Source of the DNA: Paraburkholderia sp. | Lineage (GTDB): Bacteria; Pseudomonadota; Gammaproteobacteria; Burkholderiales; Burkholderiaceae | NCBI RefSeq assembly: GCF_024281035.1 | Contig: NZ_JAMXLH010000048.1 | Location: 124,001-188,000 of the forward strand | Length of the DNA: 64,000 nt | Direction of reading: 5' to 3' | Shown: positions 27,000 to 35,194 of the stretch, piece by piece | How the letters are laid out: each line of letters opens with the position of its first letter | Position numbering within the stretch: the stretch's first letter is position 1 | Program-made: the position numbers and the translations under genes | Notes under the pieces: model-generated | What the model was told of the DNA's origin: nothing | The model's database searches: none | The model's input: the letters and a program-made list of their open reading frames with translations, nothing else

Positions 27000-27250
27000 C
27001 TCTGGTGCCCGCGCTCGAAATGCGTGGTTAAACGGGAAACAGGGAGCGAAGTCCAGCCCCGGACATACGCCATCCTGTGCTGCTCTGTGCAACGGTACCG
27101 CGACCGCGCGCGCTTCTTGCATCGCTTCTGGCAAGCTGTTCGCACGCAACTCGATCCCAGCATGCAATTTCTGCGTGCATCCATGGCCACTGCGCAACGG
27201 CGCGGGAAGGCGGATCGCGTCGTCGCCAGCCCGGATACCGGCCAGAGGGC
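27000..27250 (+). ncRNA. Cobalamin riboswitch
   Basis: The B12 box AGCCCGGATACCGGCC lies at 27228-27243. Upstream are the other conserved blocks in order: GGTGCCC (27004), GGTTAAACGGGAAAC (27026-27040), GCGAAGTCC, a CTGTGCAAC block and CACTGCGCAACGGCGCGGGAAGG. Outer bases CTCTGG (27000-27005) pair with CCAGAG (27242-27247) to form P1. It precedes btuC, btuD, cobT, cobS and cobC on the same strand, so adenosylcobalamin is expected to repress them. The switch-off element is not evident. Confidence 0.88.
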
Positions 27251-27665
27251 GAGGTGCTCGTGTCAGCCGCGCCGGTGTGATGCACTGGCGCCGTGTGGAC
27301 ACGGCCCTTTATCGCGCCGTTTCGCGCAGAGCGGAGCACGCGCACGCTGGCTACCGGATCATCACCATCATGTATTTGCACACCTGCTGCGCGATTGTGC
27401 GCGATCTGCGGCTTGGCGCCTTGCGCCGCTGCAAAGCGGGTGCTCGTGCCGCGTCGCGCTTCATGCGGCACATCATGAGCAGCGTGATGCGGGTGAAATC
27501 GCTAAACCAGGCTGCGCCCGTTTTTCATCGGGCATTCGTTGCCGGCGCATGCCTGCGCGAACGATGCGCGCGCATCGTTCGTGTTCGCGTGTTTAGCATC
27601 TCACGCGGCAGAGCGCCTGGTTCCTTTCCTTTCGATAACGACAACGCCCCCCTTCGACCCGCACG
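27251..27665 (+). other. Long gene-free leader between riboswitch and btuC
   Basis: About 415 bases with no supportable gene on either strand. It holds a small hairpin (27516-27533, GCCCG/CGGGC with a TTTTTCAT loop) and a long perfect palindrome at 27558-27581. No ribosome-site-plus-start combination codes for a recognisable protein. It may carry the expression platform or be the remnant of a lost gene. Confidence 0.6.
27558..27581. repeat. 24-base perfect palindrome in the btuC leader
   Basis: CGAACGATGCGC followed by its exact reverse complement, giving 12-bp arms with no spacer. As RNA it forms a strong hairpin, followed by a TTCG-rich then GTTT tail. It could be a terminator, an attenuator stem or a protein site. 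Confidence 0.8.
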
Positions 27666-28727
27666 ATGCGAACTGCCGATCGCAATCACATGCCTGCCGT
27701 GAGCGGGCCCAGATTCCGGGCGTCGATGAGCGCGCGTCGCGCGTGCGTCATCTGGCTCGCGCTGACGCTCGCCGCTCTTATTGTGTTCGCGGCATCGCTT
27801 GTGATCGGCAGCGTGCCGGTCACGCTCGCGCAGGCACTGGCTGCGTTGTCGCCATCGCACACGAACACCGACATGGCCGCTGAAATCGTCCGCACGCTGC
27901 GCCTGCCGCGCGCGCTCGGCGGCTTCGCGTGCGGCGCGCTGCTCGCGCTTGCCGGGGCGTTGCTGCAGGTGCTGCTGCGCAATCCGCTCGCCGAACCGTA
28001 TGTGCTCGGCGTATCGGGCGGCGCGGCCGCGTTTGCGCTCGTCGCGATGATCGTTGGCCTGGCCGCGTGGGCGGTGCAGGCGAGCGCATGCGCGGGCGCG
28101 TTCGCGTCGATCCTGCTCGTGCTCGGCCTCGCGCGCCGTGAATTGTGGCGCGGCGAGCCGCAGGACAGTTCTCCGCGTTTGCTGCTCACCGGCGCCGTGA
28201 CGGCTGCGGGTTGGGGCGCGCTCATCACGCTGCTCCTTACGCTCGCGCCCGATGCGCAATTGCGCGGCATGCTGTTCTGGCTCACGGGCGATCTCAACGG
28301 CGCGAGCATGCCGTGGGCGGCGCTCGGTGCGCTCGTGCTCGTGCTCGCGGCCATCGTGCCGGTCGCCCCGCAACTGAACGTGCTGCTGCGCGGCGACGCG
28401 GCCGCGCAGGCGCTCGGCGTGCCGGTGCTGCGGCTGCGCGTGCGCGTCTATCTCGTGGCGTCGCTCGCGGCGGCGGCGGCCGTGACGACGGGCGGCACCA
28501 TCGGCTTCGTCGGGCTCGTCGTGCCGCACATGCTGCGGCTCGCGTTCGGCAACGACCAGCGCATGTTGCTGCCCGCCGCCGCGCTCGCGGGCGGGCTCGC
28601 CGTGATGGGCGCCGATCTCGCCGCGCGTACCGTGGCCGCGCCAGCGCAGTTGCCGGTCGGTGTCGTGACCGCGCTCGCGGGCGTGCCCGTGTTTCTCTGG
28701 ATGCTGCTGCACAGGCGCACGCGATGA
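27666..28727 (+). CDS. btuC: Cobalamin (FecCD-family) ABC transporter permease
   Basis: An inner-membrane permease of the FecCD/BtuC family with about ten membrane segments. The motif GFACGALLALAGALLQVLLRNPLAEPYVLGV-type region (conserved part LRNPLAEPYVLGVSGGAA) and GFVGLVVPHMLR near the C-terminus are diagnostic. With the ATPase downstream and the BtuF-like protein nearby it would import vitamin B12 or cobinamide. Three in-frame ATGs (27666, 27690, 27726) are possible; none has a strong ribosome site. Its stop overlaps the ATPase start (ATGA). Confidence 0.88.
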   Translation: MRTADRNHMPAVSGPRFRASMSARRACVIWLALTLAALIVFAASLVIGSVPVTLAQALAALSPSHTNTDMAAEIVRTLRLPRALGGFACGALLALAGALLQVLLRNPLAEPYVLGVSGGAAAFALVAMIVGLAAWAVQASACAGAFASILLVLGLARRELWRGEPQDSSPRLLLTGAVTAAGWGALITLLLTLAPDAQLRGMLFWLTGDLNGASMPWAALGALVLVLAAIVPVAPQLNVLLRGDAAAQALGVPVLRLRVRVYLVASLAAAAAVTTGGTIGFVGLVVPHMLRLAFGNDQRMLLPAAALAGGLAVMGADLAARTVAAPAQLPVGVVTALAGVPVFLWMLLHRRTR

Positions 28728-29569
28728 AGCACACAACGGATCACACAACCCATGGCACGCCGATCCTGGCCGCCCGCGCGCTGACCTTGCGCGCGGGTGC
28801 ACGCACGCTCGTCGAATCGCTCACGCTGTCCTTCGGCGCCGGTGAAATCTGGTGTGTCGCCGGTGCGAACGGCGCGGGGAAGACGACGCTGATCGGCGCG
28901 CTGGCCGGGCTGCGCACGAGCGCGGCAGGCCACGTCGAAATCGATGGCCGCACGCTGGCCGACTGGGCGCCCGTCAAGCTCGCGCAGCGTCGCGCGCTGA
29001 TGCCGCAGGACGTGCACGATGCGTTCAACGCGAGCGTGCTCGACATCGTGCTGCTCAACCGCTATCCGCATCTGGCGGGCTGGGGTTGGGAGCGCGACGA
29101 GGACCGTACGGCGGCGCATGCGGCGCTGGCCGCGCTCGGCCTCGAAGCGCTCGCCGCGCGCGACGTGCTTTCGTTGTCCGGCGGCGAACGGCAACGCGTC
29201 GCGCTCGCAGCCGTGCTGTGCCAGGATGCGCCGCTTCTGTTGCTCGACGAGCCGCTTTCGCATCTGGATCTGCATCACCAGATCGCCTGCCTCGAAGCGC
29301 TTGTGCGCTGGGTGAGATTCGAGGCGCGCACGATTGTTTTTTCCTGCCACGATCTCAATCTCGCGCGGCGCTATGCAACGCATGCGCTGCTGCTCGACAG
29401 CCGTGGCGGCTTTTACGCGGGACCGGTGGGCGAAGTATTGACGCCGGACCGCGCAAGCGATGCGTTCGGCCATCCGCTCGTGCTGATCCGCGAAGGCGCG
29501 CACGAGGCGCTCGTTCCCGCGCTTTCGCGCGAGCCCGCGCCTGGAGCTTCACCGCGTCGCCCGAACTGA
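28724..29569 (+). CDS. btuD: Cobalamin ABC transporter ATP-binding protein
   Basis: A 281-residue ATPase of the FepC/BtuD class. Walker A is GANGAGKTT (47-55), the ABC signature LSGGERQRV is near 151 and Walker B LLLLDEP near 170. It starts inside the btuC stop, showing coupling. The N-terminal MKHTTDHTTH is His/Thr-rich and looks like a non-conserved leader; an internal start cannot be excluded. Specificity for B12 is inferred from riboswitch control and the cob genes. Confidence 0.9.
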   Translation: MKHTTDHTTHGTPILAARALTLRAGARTLVESLTLSFGAGEIWCVAGANGAGKTTLIGALAGLRTSAAGHVEIDGRTLADWAPVKLAQRRALMPQDVHDAFNASVLDIVLLNRYPHLAGWGWERDEDRTAAHAALAALGLEALAARDVLSLSGGERQRVALAAVLCQDAPLLLLDEPLSHLDLHHQIACLEALVRWVRFEARTIVFSCHDLNLARRYATHALLLDSRGGFYAGPVGEVLTPDRASDAFGHPLVLIREGAHEALVPALSREPAPGASPRRPN

Positions 29570-29612
29570 ATACCGCTTTATCCAATGTGAACTTCAACCC
29601 TTTGACCCGAAC

Positions 29613-30686
29613 ATGACGTCGACTCTTTCCCAATTGCTGGACATCGAGCCGCTGGACCTTTCGCTGCGCGACGAGCTGCAGCATCTGATCGATACGAAAA
29701 CCAAGCCGCCCGGCAGCCTCGGCCGGCTCGAGACGCTGGCGCGCCAGCTCGGCATGATCCAGCAGACGACGCATCCCGTCGTCGAGCGGCCCACGATGAT
29801 CGTCTTTGCGGGCGATCACGGCATCGCCAATGAAGGCGTGAGTCCGTATCCGCAGGCCGTGACCGTGCAGATGGTCGCGAACTTTCTCGCGGGCGGCGCG
29901 GCGATCAATGCGTTCAGCGGCGTCGCGGGGCTCACGCTGGAGATCGTCGATGCCGGCATCGCGACGGCGTTGCCGTCGTCGCCGTCGCTCGTCGACGTGG
30001 CCATCGCACGCGGCACGCGCAACTTCGCGCACGAAAGCGCAATGACGCGCGAGCAGGCCATCGCCGCGCTCGAAGCGGGCGCGGCGCGCGTGCGTCATCA
30101 CGCGGCGCTCGGCACCAACGTGATTGGCTTCGGCGAGATGGGCATCGCGAATACGTCGTCGGCTGCGTGCCTGATGAGCCGTCTGTGCAATGTGCCGATC
30201 GACGAGTGCGTCGGCCGCGGCACCGGTCTCGACAATGCGGGCCTCGCGAAGAAGCGCAACATCCTGGCGGCGGCGCTCGCGCGTCATGCGGACGTGCGCG
30301 AGCCGCTCGACGTGCTCGCGACGTTCGGCGGCTTCGAGATCGCAATGATGGCGGGTGCCTACATCGAAGCGGCGCGCTCGCGCATGACGATTCTGGTCGA
30401 CGGTTTCATCGCCACGTCGGCGCTGCTCGTGGCCGATTCGCTCGCGCCCGGCGTGCGCGATTACTGCGTGTTTGCGCATGCATCGAACGAAGCGGGTCAC
30501 CGTCGCATGCTCGATCACTTCGGCGCGCGTGAACTCCTCGCGCTCGATCTGCGGCTCGGCGAGGGCACGGGCGCAGCGCTCGCGGTGCCGCTCCTGCGCG
30601 CGGCGTGCGCGTTCCTGAACGAGATGGCGAGCTTCGAGTCGGCGGGCGTCGCCAATCGCGGCGACGACGGCGCGGCTGGTGCGTAA
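29613..30686 (+). CDS. cobT: Nicotinate-nucleotide--dimethylbenzimidazole phosphoribosyltransferase
   Basis: A 357-residue CobT-family enzyme that makes alpha-ribazole phosphate for the lower ligand of B12. It has DTKTKPPGSLGRLE at the start, FAGDHGIANEGVSPYP and the C-terminal GEGTGAALAVPLL region that carries the family's catalytic glutamate. It follows btuD by 43 bases in the riboswitch-led run. Length is normal. Confidence 0.95.
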   Translation: MTSTLSQLLDIEPLDLSLRDELQHLIDTKTKPPGSLGRLETLARQLGMIQQTTHPVVERPTMIVFAGDHGIANEGVSPYPQAVTVQMVANFLAGGAAINAFSGVAGLTLEIVDAGIATALPSSPSLVDVAIARGTRNFAHESAMTREQAIAALEAGAARVRHHAALGTNVIGFGEMGIANTSSAACLMSRLCNVPIDECVGRGTGLDNAGLAKKRNILAAALARHADVREPLDVLATFGGFEIAMMAGAYIEAARSRMTILVDGFIATSALLVADSLAPGVRDYCVFAHASNEAGHRRMLDHFGARELLALDLRLGEGTGAALAVPLLRAACAFLNEMASFESAGVANRGDDGAAGA

Positions 30687-30737
30687 TGCGGCGGGCGCGC
30701 GGGACGCGGGAGGCAGCGTGCACGTGAGGCATCGGCA

Positions 30738-31514
30738 ATGAATCCGCTTGCGGAGTTGCGTTACTTCTTCACGGCGCTCGGCTACTTCACGCGCGTGCCG
30801 GTGCCGCGCTGGGTCGGCTTCGAACCCGCGTGGCTCAACGCCGCCGCGCGCTATTTCCCGCTCGTGGGCGCGGTGGTGGGCGCGTTGGCGGCGCTCGTGT
30901 ATCTCGCGGCGCTACGCGTCTTTCCGCCTGGCGTGGCGGTGCTGCTGTCGATGACGGCGACGCTCGTCGCGACCGGCGCTTTTCACGAGGACGGACTCGC
31001 CGATTGCTGCGATGCGTTCGGTGGCGGCTACACACGCGAGGACGTGCTGCGCATCATGCACGATTCGCGGATCGGCGCGTTCGGCGCGATCGGCGTTGTC
31101 GTCGCGCTCGCGTTGAAGTGGCAGGTGCTCGCCGCGCTGCCGCCCATGCGCGCCGCGATGCTGATGATCGCGGGTCACGCCGCGAGCCGCGCGTGCGCGA
31201 TCAGCTATCTCGTCTCGCTCGACTACGTGCGCGCCGAAGGCAAGGCGAAGCCGGTCGCCCAGCGCATGAGCGTTGCGGCTTTGCTCTTCGCGTGCGTGTT
31301 CGGTCTGCCGTGGCTCTTCTGGCCTGGGTGGCACGAATCGCACAACTGGCATGCGGGCATCGCTACGCTCGTCGTGCTCGCCGGACTGCGGTTCGCGCTC
31401 GGACGCTACTTCGTGAAGCGCATCGGCGGCTATACCGGCGATTGTCTCGGCTTCGCGCAACAGGTGTTCGAACTCGCGATCTATCTCGTGGGGCTCGCGT
31501 GGATTTCGTTCTGA
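30738..31514 (+). CDS. cobS: Adenosylcobinamide-GDP ribazoletransferase
   Basis: A 258-residue inner-membrane enzyme that joins adenosylcobinamide-GDP to alpha-ribazole in the last step of the nucleotide-loop pathway. Six or so membrane segments; the signature FHEDGLADCCDAFGGGYTRE is intact and the PVGRLP-like N-terminal motif is TRVPVPRW. Its 3' end overlaps cobC by 16 bases in another frame. Confidence 0.93.
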   Translation: MNPLAELRYFFTALGYFTRVPVPRWVGFEPAWLNAAARYFPLVGAVVGALAALVYLAALRVFPPGVAVLLSMTATLVATGAFHEDGLADCCDAFGGGYTREDVLRIMHDSRIGAFGAIGVVVALALKWQVLAALPPMRAAMLMIAGHAASRACAISYLVSLDYVRAEGKAKPVAQRMSVAALLFACVFGLPWLFWPGWHESHNWHAGIATLVVLAGLRFALGRYFVKRIGGYTGDCLGFAQQVFELAIYLVGLAWISF

Positions 31515-32107
31515 TCCGGCATCCCGCCGTGACCGTCGAGCCTGGCGTTTGTTATGGCAGCAGCGACGTGGCGCTGGCGGGCGATGCGGCGCACGAGGCC
31601 GCACGGATCGCGCAGCGGCTCGATGCGCTTGGTGCACGCGCACCGTTGCGTATTGAGTCGAGCCCGCTCACGCGTTGCGCGCGGATCGCGCATGCGCTCG
31701 CATCGGCGCACGGTCTTGCGCCGCGCGTCGATGCGAGGCTCGCCGAGATGGACTTCGGCGCGTGGGAAATGCGGCGCTGGGATGCGATCGAGCGCGCGCA
31801 GATCGACGCCTGGGCCGCGGATTTCGAGCATGCCCGCACGCATGGCGGCGAGAGCGTTGCGCAGTTCGACGCCCGTGTAGGCGCGTGGTTCGACGAGATG
31901 CGCGATGCGCGTGAAGCAGACGAAGCAAATGCAGGCAGCACGGCTTGGGTCGTGACGCACGCGGGCGTGATTCGCGCGATCACGGCCCGCGCGCTCGAAC
32001 TGTCGCTCTCGCGCTGCGTGCGCTGGCCGCTGGAAATGGCCGCGCTCGTCTGGTTGCGGCGCGATGCGGCGAGCGGACAGTGGTCGCTGGTTCGCTGGAA
32101 CGTCTGA
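31499..32107 (+). CDS. cobC: Alpha-ribazole phosphatase (histidine phosphatase family)
   Basis: A 202-residue phosphoglycerate-mutase-fold phosphatase that removes phosphate from alpha-ribazole phosphate or from cobalamin phosphate. It starts at GTG 31499 with DFVLIRHPAV, where the catalytic histidine lies in RHP rather than the usual RHG. The second histidine is in VVTHAGVIR. The start overlaps the cobS stop by 16 bases, so the two are translationally coupled. A mild caution: family members share this fold with many phosphatases; context makes CobC the best call. Confidence 0.85.
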   Translation: MDFVLIRHPAVTVEPGVCYGSSDVALAGDAAHEAARIAQRLDALGARAPLRIESSPLTRCARIAHALASAHGLAPRVDARLAEMDFGAWEMRRWDAIERAQIDAWAADFEHARTHGGESVAQFDARVGAWFDEMRDAREADEANAGSTAWVVTHAGVIRAITARALELSLSRCVRWPLEMAALVWLRRDAASGQWSLVRWNV

Positions 32108-32145
32108 GTTAATTCGAAGCCCGAATCAATGCAAGCCGATGCGAA

Positions 32146-33129
32146 TCAACGGCTCGCGCCCGCGTCACGTGCGCGCGCCTGATCCAGATCCTTGCAGAGC
32201 TGCGCCGCGCCCTGAGCGATGCGCGGGGCGGGGCGCGTAAGCAGATCCCCGTCGATGGCGAAGAGGTTGCCGTGCCTGACTGCCGTCAACATCGGCCACG
32301 CGCGCCAGCTTTCGAGCGCGGGCAGCGGTTGATCGGATGCGGTCGCGCCTTGCGCGGACGTCACGATCGCATCGGGATTGGCGGCGAGCACGGCTTCCGT
32401 CGAAACCGTCGGCACGAGCGGCTTCAAGCCCGCGAAGATGTTGCGTCCGCCACATAGCGCGATCACGTCGCTGATCATGCTCTCGCCGTTGAGCGTCATC
32501 AGCGGCCGATCCCACGCTTCGTAAAACACGCTCACAGGCGGGCGGCCCGCGTAGCGCGTGCGCAGTTGCGCGATGTCGCGGCGAAAATCCGCGGCGGCGG
32601 CCTGCGCGGTGTCCGGCGTGTCGAACAGCACGCCGAGGCGCGTGAGCGATGTCGCGACGTCGTCGAGGCGGCGGGGCGCGCTGAAGAAGAGCGGAATGTG
32701 CAGATCGCGCAGGCGGTCGATCTGCTGCTGGTCGTTGCCTTGCCACCAGACGACGATGAGGTCGGGCTTGAGCGCGGCGATGCGTTCGAGGTCGAGCACG
32801 AGGGCGTCGCCGATGCGCGGCACGCGTTTGGCCGCGCCCGGGTAGTCGCTGTAGCTGACCGTGCCGACGAGCCGTGCGCCGCCGCCCGCCGCGTAAATCA
32901 GTTCGGTGCCGTGGGGCGAGAGGCTGATCACGCGCCGTGCGGGTGCGGCGAGCGTGACGGTGCGCCCGGCATCGTCGACGACGCTGACCGATGCCGATGC
33001 CGATGCCGATGCCGATGCCGATGCCGATGCCGATGCCGATGCCGATGCGGCGCGCGTGGTGGTCGCGGTAAGCGCGGTGAGCGCCACGGTCGCGCCGAGC
33101 GCCAGCGCAACGAACATGCGGCGCGTCAT
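32146..33129 (-). CDS. btuF: Cobalamin-binding periplasmic protein, BtuF-like, with a (Ser-Ala)n spacer
   Basis: A 327-residue helical-backbone metal-receptor family protein. A signal peptide (about 1-27) is followed by about ten Ser-Ala units (about 28-47) and then the binding domain, opening with RVISLSPHGTELIYAAGGG and containing DLIVVWWQGN and YEAWDRPLMT. It would hand B12 to BtuCD. It lies on the strand opposite btuCD and converges on cobC with only 38 bases between. The dipeptide repeat is coded by ten CCGATG units and probably acts as a flexible linker. Confidence 0.85.
   Translation of the reverse strand: MTRRMFVALALGATVALTALTATTTRAASASASASASASASASASASVSVVDDAGRTVTLAAPARRVISLSPHGTELIYAAGGGARLVGTVSYSDYPGAAKRVPRIGDALVLDLERIAALKPDLIVVWWQGNDQQQIDRLRDLHIPLFFSAPRRLDDVATSLTRLGVLFDTPDTAQAAAADFRRDIAQLRTRYAGRPPVSVFYEAWDRPLMTLNGESMISDVIALCGGRNIFAGLKPLVPTVSTEAVLAANPDAIVTSAQGATASDQPLPALESWRAWPMLTAVRHGNLFAIDGDLLTRPAPRIAQGAAQLCKDLDQARARDAGASR
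32988..33047. repeat. Hexanucleotide (CCGATG)10 within btuF
   Basis: Ten perfect head-to-tail copies of CCGATG, in frame, encoding the alternating Ser-Ala stretch of BtuF after the signal peptide. Copy number changes would alter the linker length but not the reading frame. Confidence 0.95.
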
Positions 33130-33177
33130 GACGAAGCCGCCGTGCGGGGCAGGGTGAGCATGCGCGGCGTCATGGTG

Positions 33178-33717
33178 TCATGGCGTCTTGAGCGCAAGCG
33201 GCAATCCGGCGGCGATGAACGTCGCGCGGTCGGCAATCGCGGCAATGCGCTGGTTCAGCCTGCCGAGTTCATCGACGTAAAGGCGCGTGGCTGCGCCGAG
33301 CGGCACGACGCCCATGCCGATCTCGTTGCTCACGACGAGTACCGTGCCGCGCGCGCGCTCGCAGGCGGCGGCGAAGGCGTCGACGCGCGCGGACCAGTCG
33401 GGCAGCGGGGTTTCGGAGCCGGGCGGACACAACAGGTTGGCGAGCCAGAGCGTGAGGCAGTCGATCAGCACGCACTGGCCGTTAGACCCAGCCGTATCGA
33501 GCGCGGCGGCGAGATCGAGCGGCGCTTCGACCAGCGCCCAGTGCGCGGGCCGCCGCGCCCGGTGATGCGCGACGCGCTCGGCAAGCTCGTCGTCCGCGAC
33601 GCGCGCCGTGGCGATGTAGGTGACAGGCAGCCCGCTGTCGCGGGCAAGGCGTTCGGCATACGCGCTCTTGCCCGAGCGCGCGCCACCGACGATGAAGGTG
33701 AGGTCGCGCGAAATCAT
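33178..33717 (-). CDS. cobU: Bifunctional adenosylcobinamide kinase/adenosylcobinamide-phosphate guanylyltransferase
   Basis: A 179-residue enzyme that phosphorylates adenosylcobinamide and then adds GMP, giving the CobS substrate. The P-loop GGARSGKS is at 11-18, and VVSNEIGMGVVPLG is the family motif. The start MISRDLTF is chosen over a 36-residue extension that runs into the neighbouring control region. It is followed by btuF after 48 bases, so cobU-btuF is a second salvage unit transcribed towards cobC. No riboswitch is visible upstream. Confidence 0.94.
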   Translation of the reverse strand: MISRDLTFIVGGARSGKSAYAERLARDSGLPVTYIATARVADDELAERVAHHRARRPAHWALVEAPLDLAAALDTAGSNGQCVLIDCLTLWLANLLCPPGSETPLPDWSARVDAFAAACERARGTVLVVSNEIGMGVVPLGAATRLYVDELGRLNQRIAAIADRATFIAAGLPLALKTP

Positions 33718-33828
33718 CGCGTGATTGTACCGGTGCGGTCGCAGTGCGATGGGATAATGCCGTTTTTGCGCGGGTTGTGCCGTTTTTGCGTTCGGCGCGC
33801 GTTCGGCGCGCGACGCGGCCCGCATCGC

Positions 33829-34248
33829 TCAGTAGAGCACCATCTGCGTGCAGCGGAACAGGGCGATGGTCTTGCCGTCGGGCGCGCTCACGAGTGCGTC
33901 CCAGACCTGCGTGCTGCGGCCCAGATGGACGCCCGTCGCGACCGCCGTGATCGTGCCTTCGCGCGCGGTGCCGAGGAAGTTGCTCTTGAGTTCGATGGTC
34001 GTGAAGTTCTTCGCATCGGGCGGCAGATGCGCGAGGCACGCGTAGCCGCAGGCCGTATCCGCGAGCCCGATCACCGTGGCCGCATGCAGAAAGCCGTTCG
34101 GCGCGAGCAGATCGTCGCGAATGTCGAGTTCGGCGCGCAACAGGCCCGCTTCGAGGCGCGTCGCCCGAAAGCCCAGCAGATCCGGCAGACGGCCGCGCTG
34201 GCGCTCGCGCAGGGAGTCGATCGTGACGTCGGTTCGCAGCTTGCTCAT
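33829..34248 (-). CDS. Hotdog-fold thioesterase, PaaI family
   Basis: A 139-residue PaaI-type hotdog thioesterase; the family hydrolyses acyl- or aryl-CoA thioesters. The core shows NGFLHAATVIGLADTACGYAC, a hotdog helix with the catalytic-site asparagine/glycine region, then FTTIELKSNFLGTAREGTI. Usual paaI histidine patterns are only partly kept, so the substrate is open. It sits 111 bases upstream of cobU on the same strand without a functional link. Confidence 0.85.
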   Translation of the reverse strand: MSKLRTDVTIDSLRERQRGRLPDLLGFRATRLEAGLLRAELDIRDDLLAPNGFLHAATVIGLADTACGYACLAHLPPDAKNFTTIELKSNFLGTAREGTITAVATGVHLGRSTQVWDALVSAPDGKTIALFRCTQMVLY

Positions 34249-34475
34249 GGTCGAACGGTTCCTCGAAAAAAGGGGGACATTGACGGCCGCTTCACGTCCG
34301 GGACTTCGGCAGCGCGGGATTTGCCGATATTATCGGACGGTTGGATCACGGCGCCGGCCGGATTCCGGCGCACGGGCATCTCCGCCCGCGCGCGTTCCGG
34401 CCGCCGACCCGCAGCCAGGCAGATACCTTGGCAATCCGGCTGGCAGGCGCGTCAGCCATCCTGACAGGAGTATTC

Positions 34476-35105
34476 ATGACGGTAATCGTGGTGGCGAATC
34501 CCAAGGGCGGCGTGGGCAAAAGCACGCTGTCCACCAATCTGGCAGGCTATTTCGCCGCGCAGGGCGAGTGGGTGGCGCTCGCCGACCTCGACCGGCAGCA
34601 ATCCGCGCATTCGTGGCTCGATCTGCGGCCTGCAACGCTGCCGGCCATCGAAAGCTGGGGCGTCAATCTCGACACCCCCCAAAAGCCGCCGCAAGGGCTC
34701 GAGCACGCGGTCATCGATACGCCCGCGGGCCTGCACGGCAACCGGCTCGGCGCGATCATCGAACTGGCGGACAAGGTGATCGTGCCGTTACAGCCGTCGA
34801 TGTTCGACATTCTCGCGACCCAGGACTTCCTCGACCGGCTGGCGAAGGAAAAGGCGGTCCGCAAGGGGACGATCCAGGTCGGGGTGGTCGGCATGCGGGT
34901 GGACGCGCGCACGCGCTCGGCGGACCAGTTGCAGCGCTTTGTCGAGGGACTGAATCTGCCGGTGCTCGGCTATCTGCGCGACACGCAGAACTACGTGCAG
35001 CTTGCCGCGCACGGCCTCACGCTGTGGGATGTCGCGAAAAGCCGGGTGGAGAAGGATCTGGAGCAGTGGCAGTCGATCCTTGCCTGGGTCAATGGAAAAA
35101 AATAG
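34476..35105 (+). CDS. Orphan ParA-family ATPase
   Basis: A 209-residue deviant-Walker ATPase: KGGVGKST at 10-17, a DLDRQQSA switch near 40 and VIDTPAGL near 88. ParA proteins position cargo such as chromosomes, plasmids or protein clusters by ATP-dependent DNA binding. The ACAGGAG ribosome site fixes the start. There is no parB, parS-like array or plasmid function beside it, so it is not a standard partition pair. It may act on a chemoreceptor, flagellar or metabolic cluster; the sequence does not say which. Confidence 0.85.
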   Translation: MTVIVVANPKGGVGKSTLSTNLAGYFAAQGEWVALADLDRQQSAHSWLDLRPATLPAIESWGVNLDTPQKPPQGLEHAVIDTPAGLHGNRLGAIIELADKVIVPLQPSMFDILATQDFLDRLAKEKAVRKGTIQVGVVGMRVDARTRSADQLQRFVEGLNLPVLGYLRDTQNYVQLAAHGLTLWDVAKSRVEKDLEQWQSILAWVNGKK

Positions 35106-35130
35106 GCAACAAACAGGCAACAAACAGGCC
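35103..35130. repeat. Direct repeat AGGCAACAAAC after parA
   Basis: Two exact copies of AGGCAACAAAC plus a partial third start at the parA stop. Confidence 0.7.
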
Positions 35131-35156
35131 GCAAATGAGTGCCGAATAAGCGACCG

Positions 35157-35184
35157 CGCGGGGCGCGCGAGCCCACGCCCCGCG
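35157..35184. terminator. GC-rich hairpin between convergent parA and panD
   Basis: A perfect 9-bp stem (CGCGGGGCG/CGCCCCGCG) with a 10-base loop, placed where both converging genes would end. Tails are only weakly T-rich, so the activity is uncertain. Confidence 0.5.
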
Positions 35185-35194
35185 AAACCGGACT

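Noticed and set aside
26877..27596. Plus-strand open frames over the cobalamin riboswitch
   Set aside because: They lie across the riboswitch and its promoter, have no ribosome site and resemble no cobalt transporter such as CbtA or CbtB.
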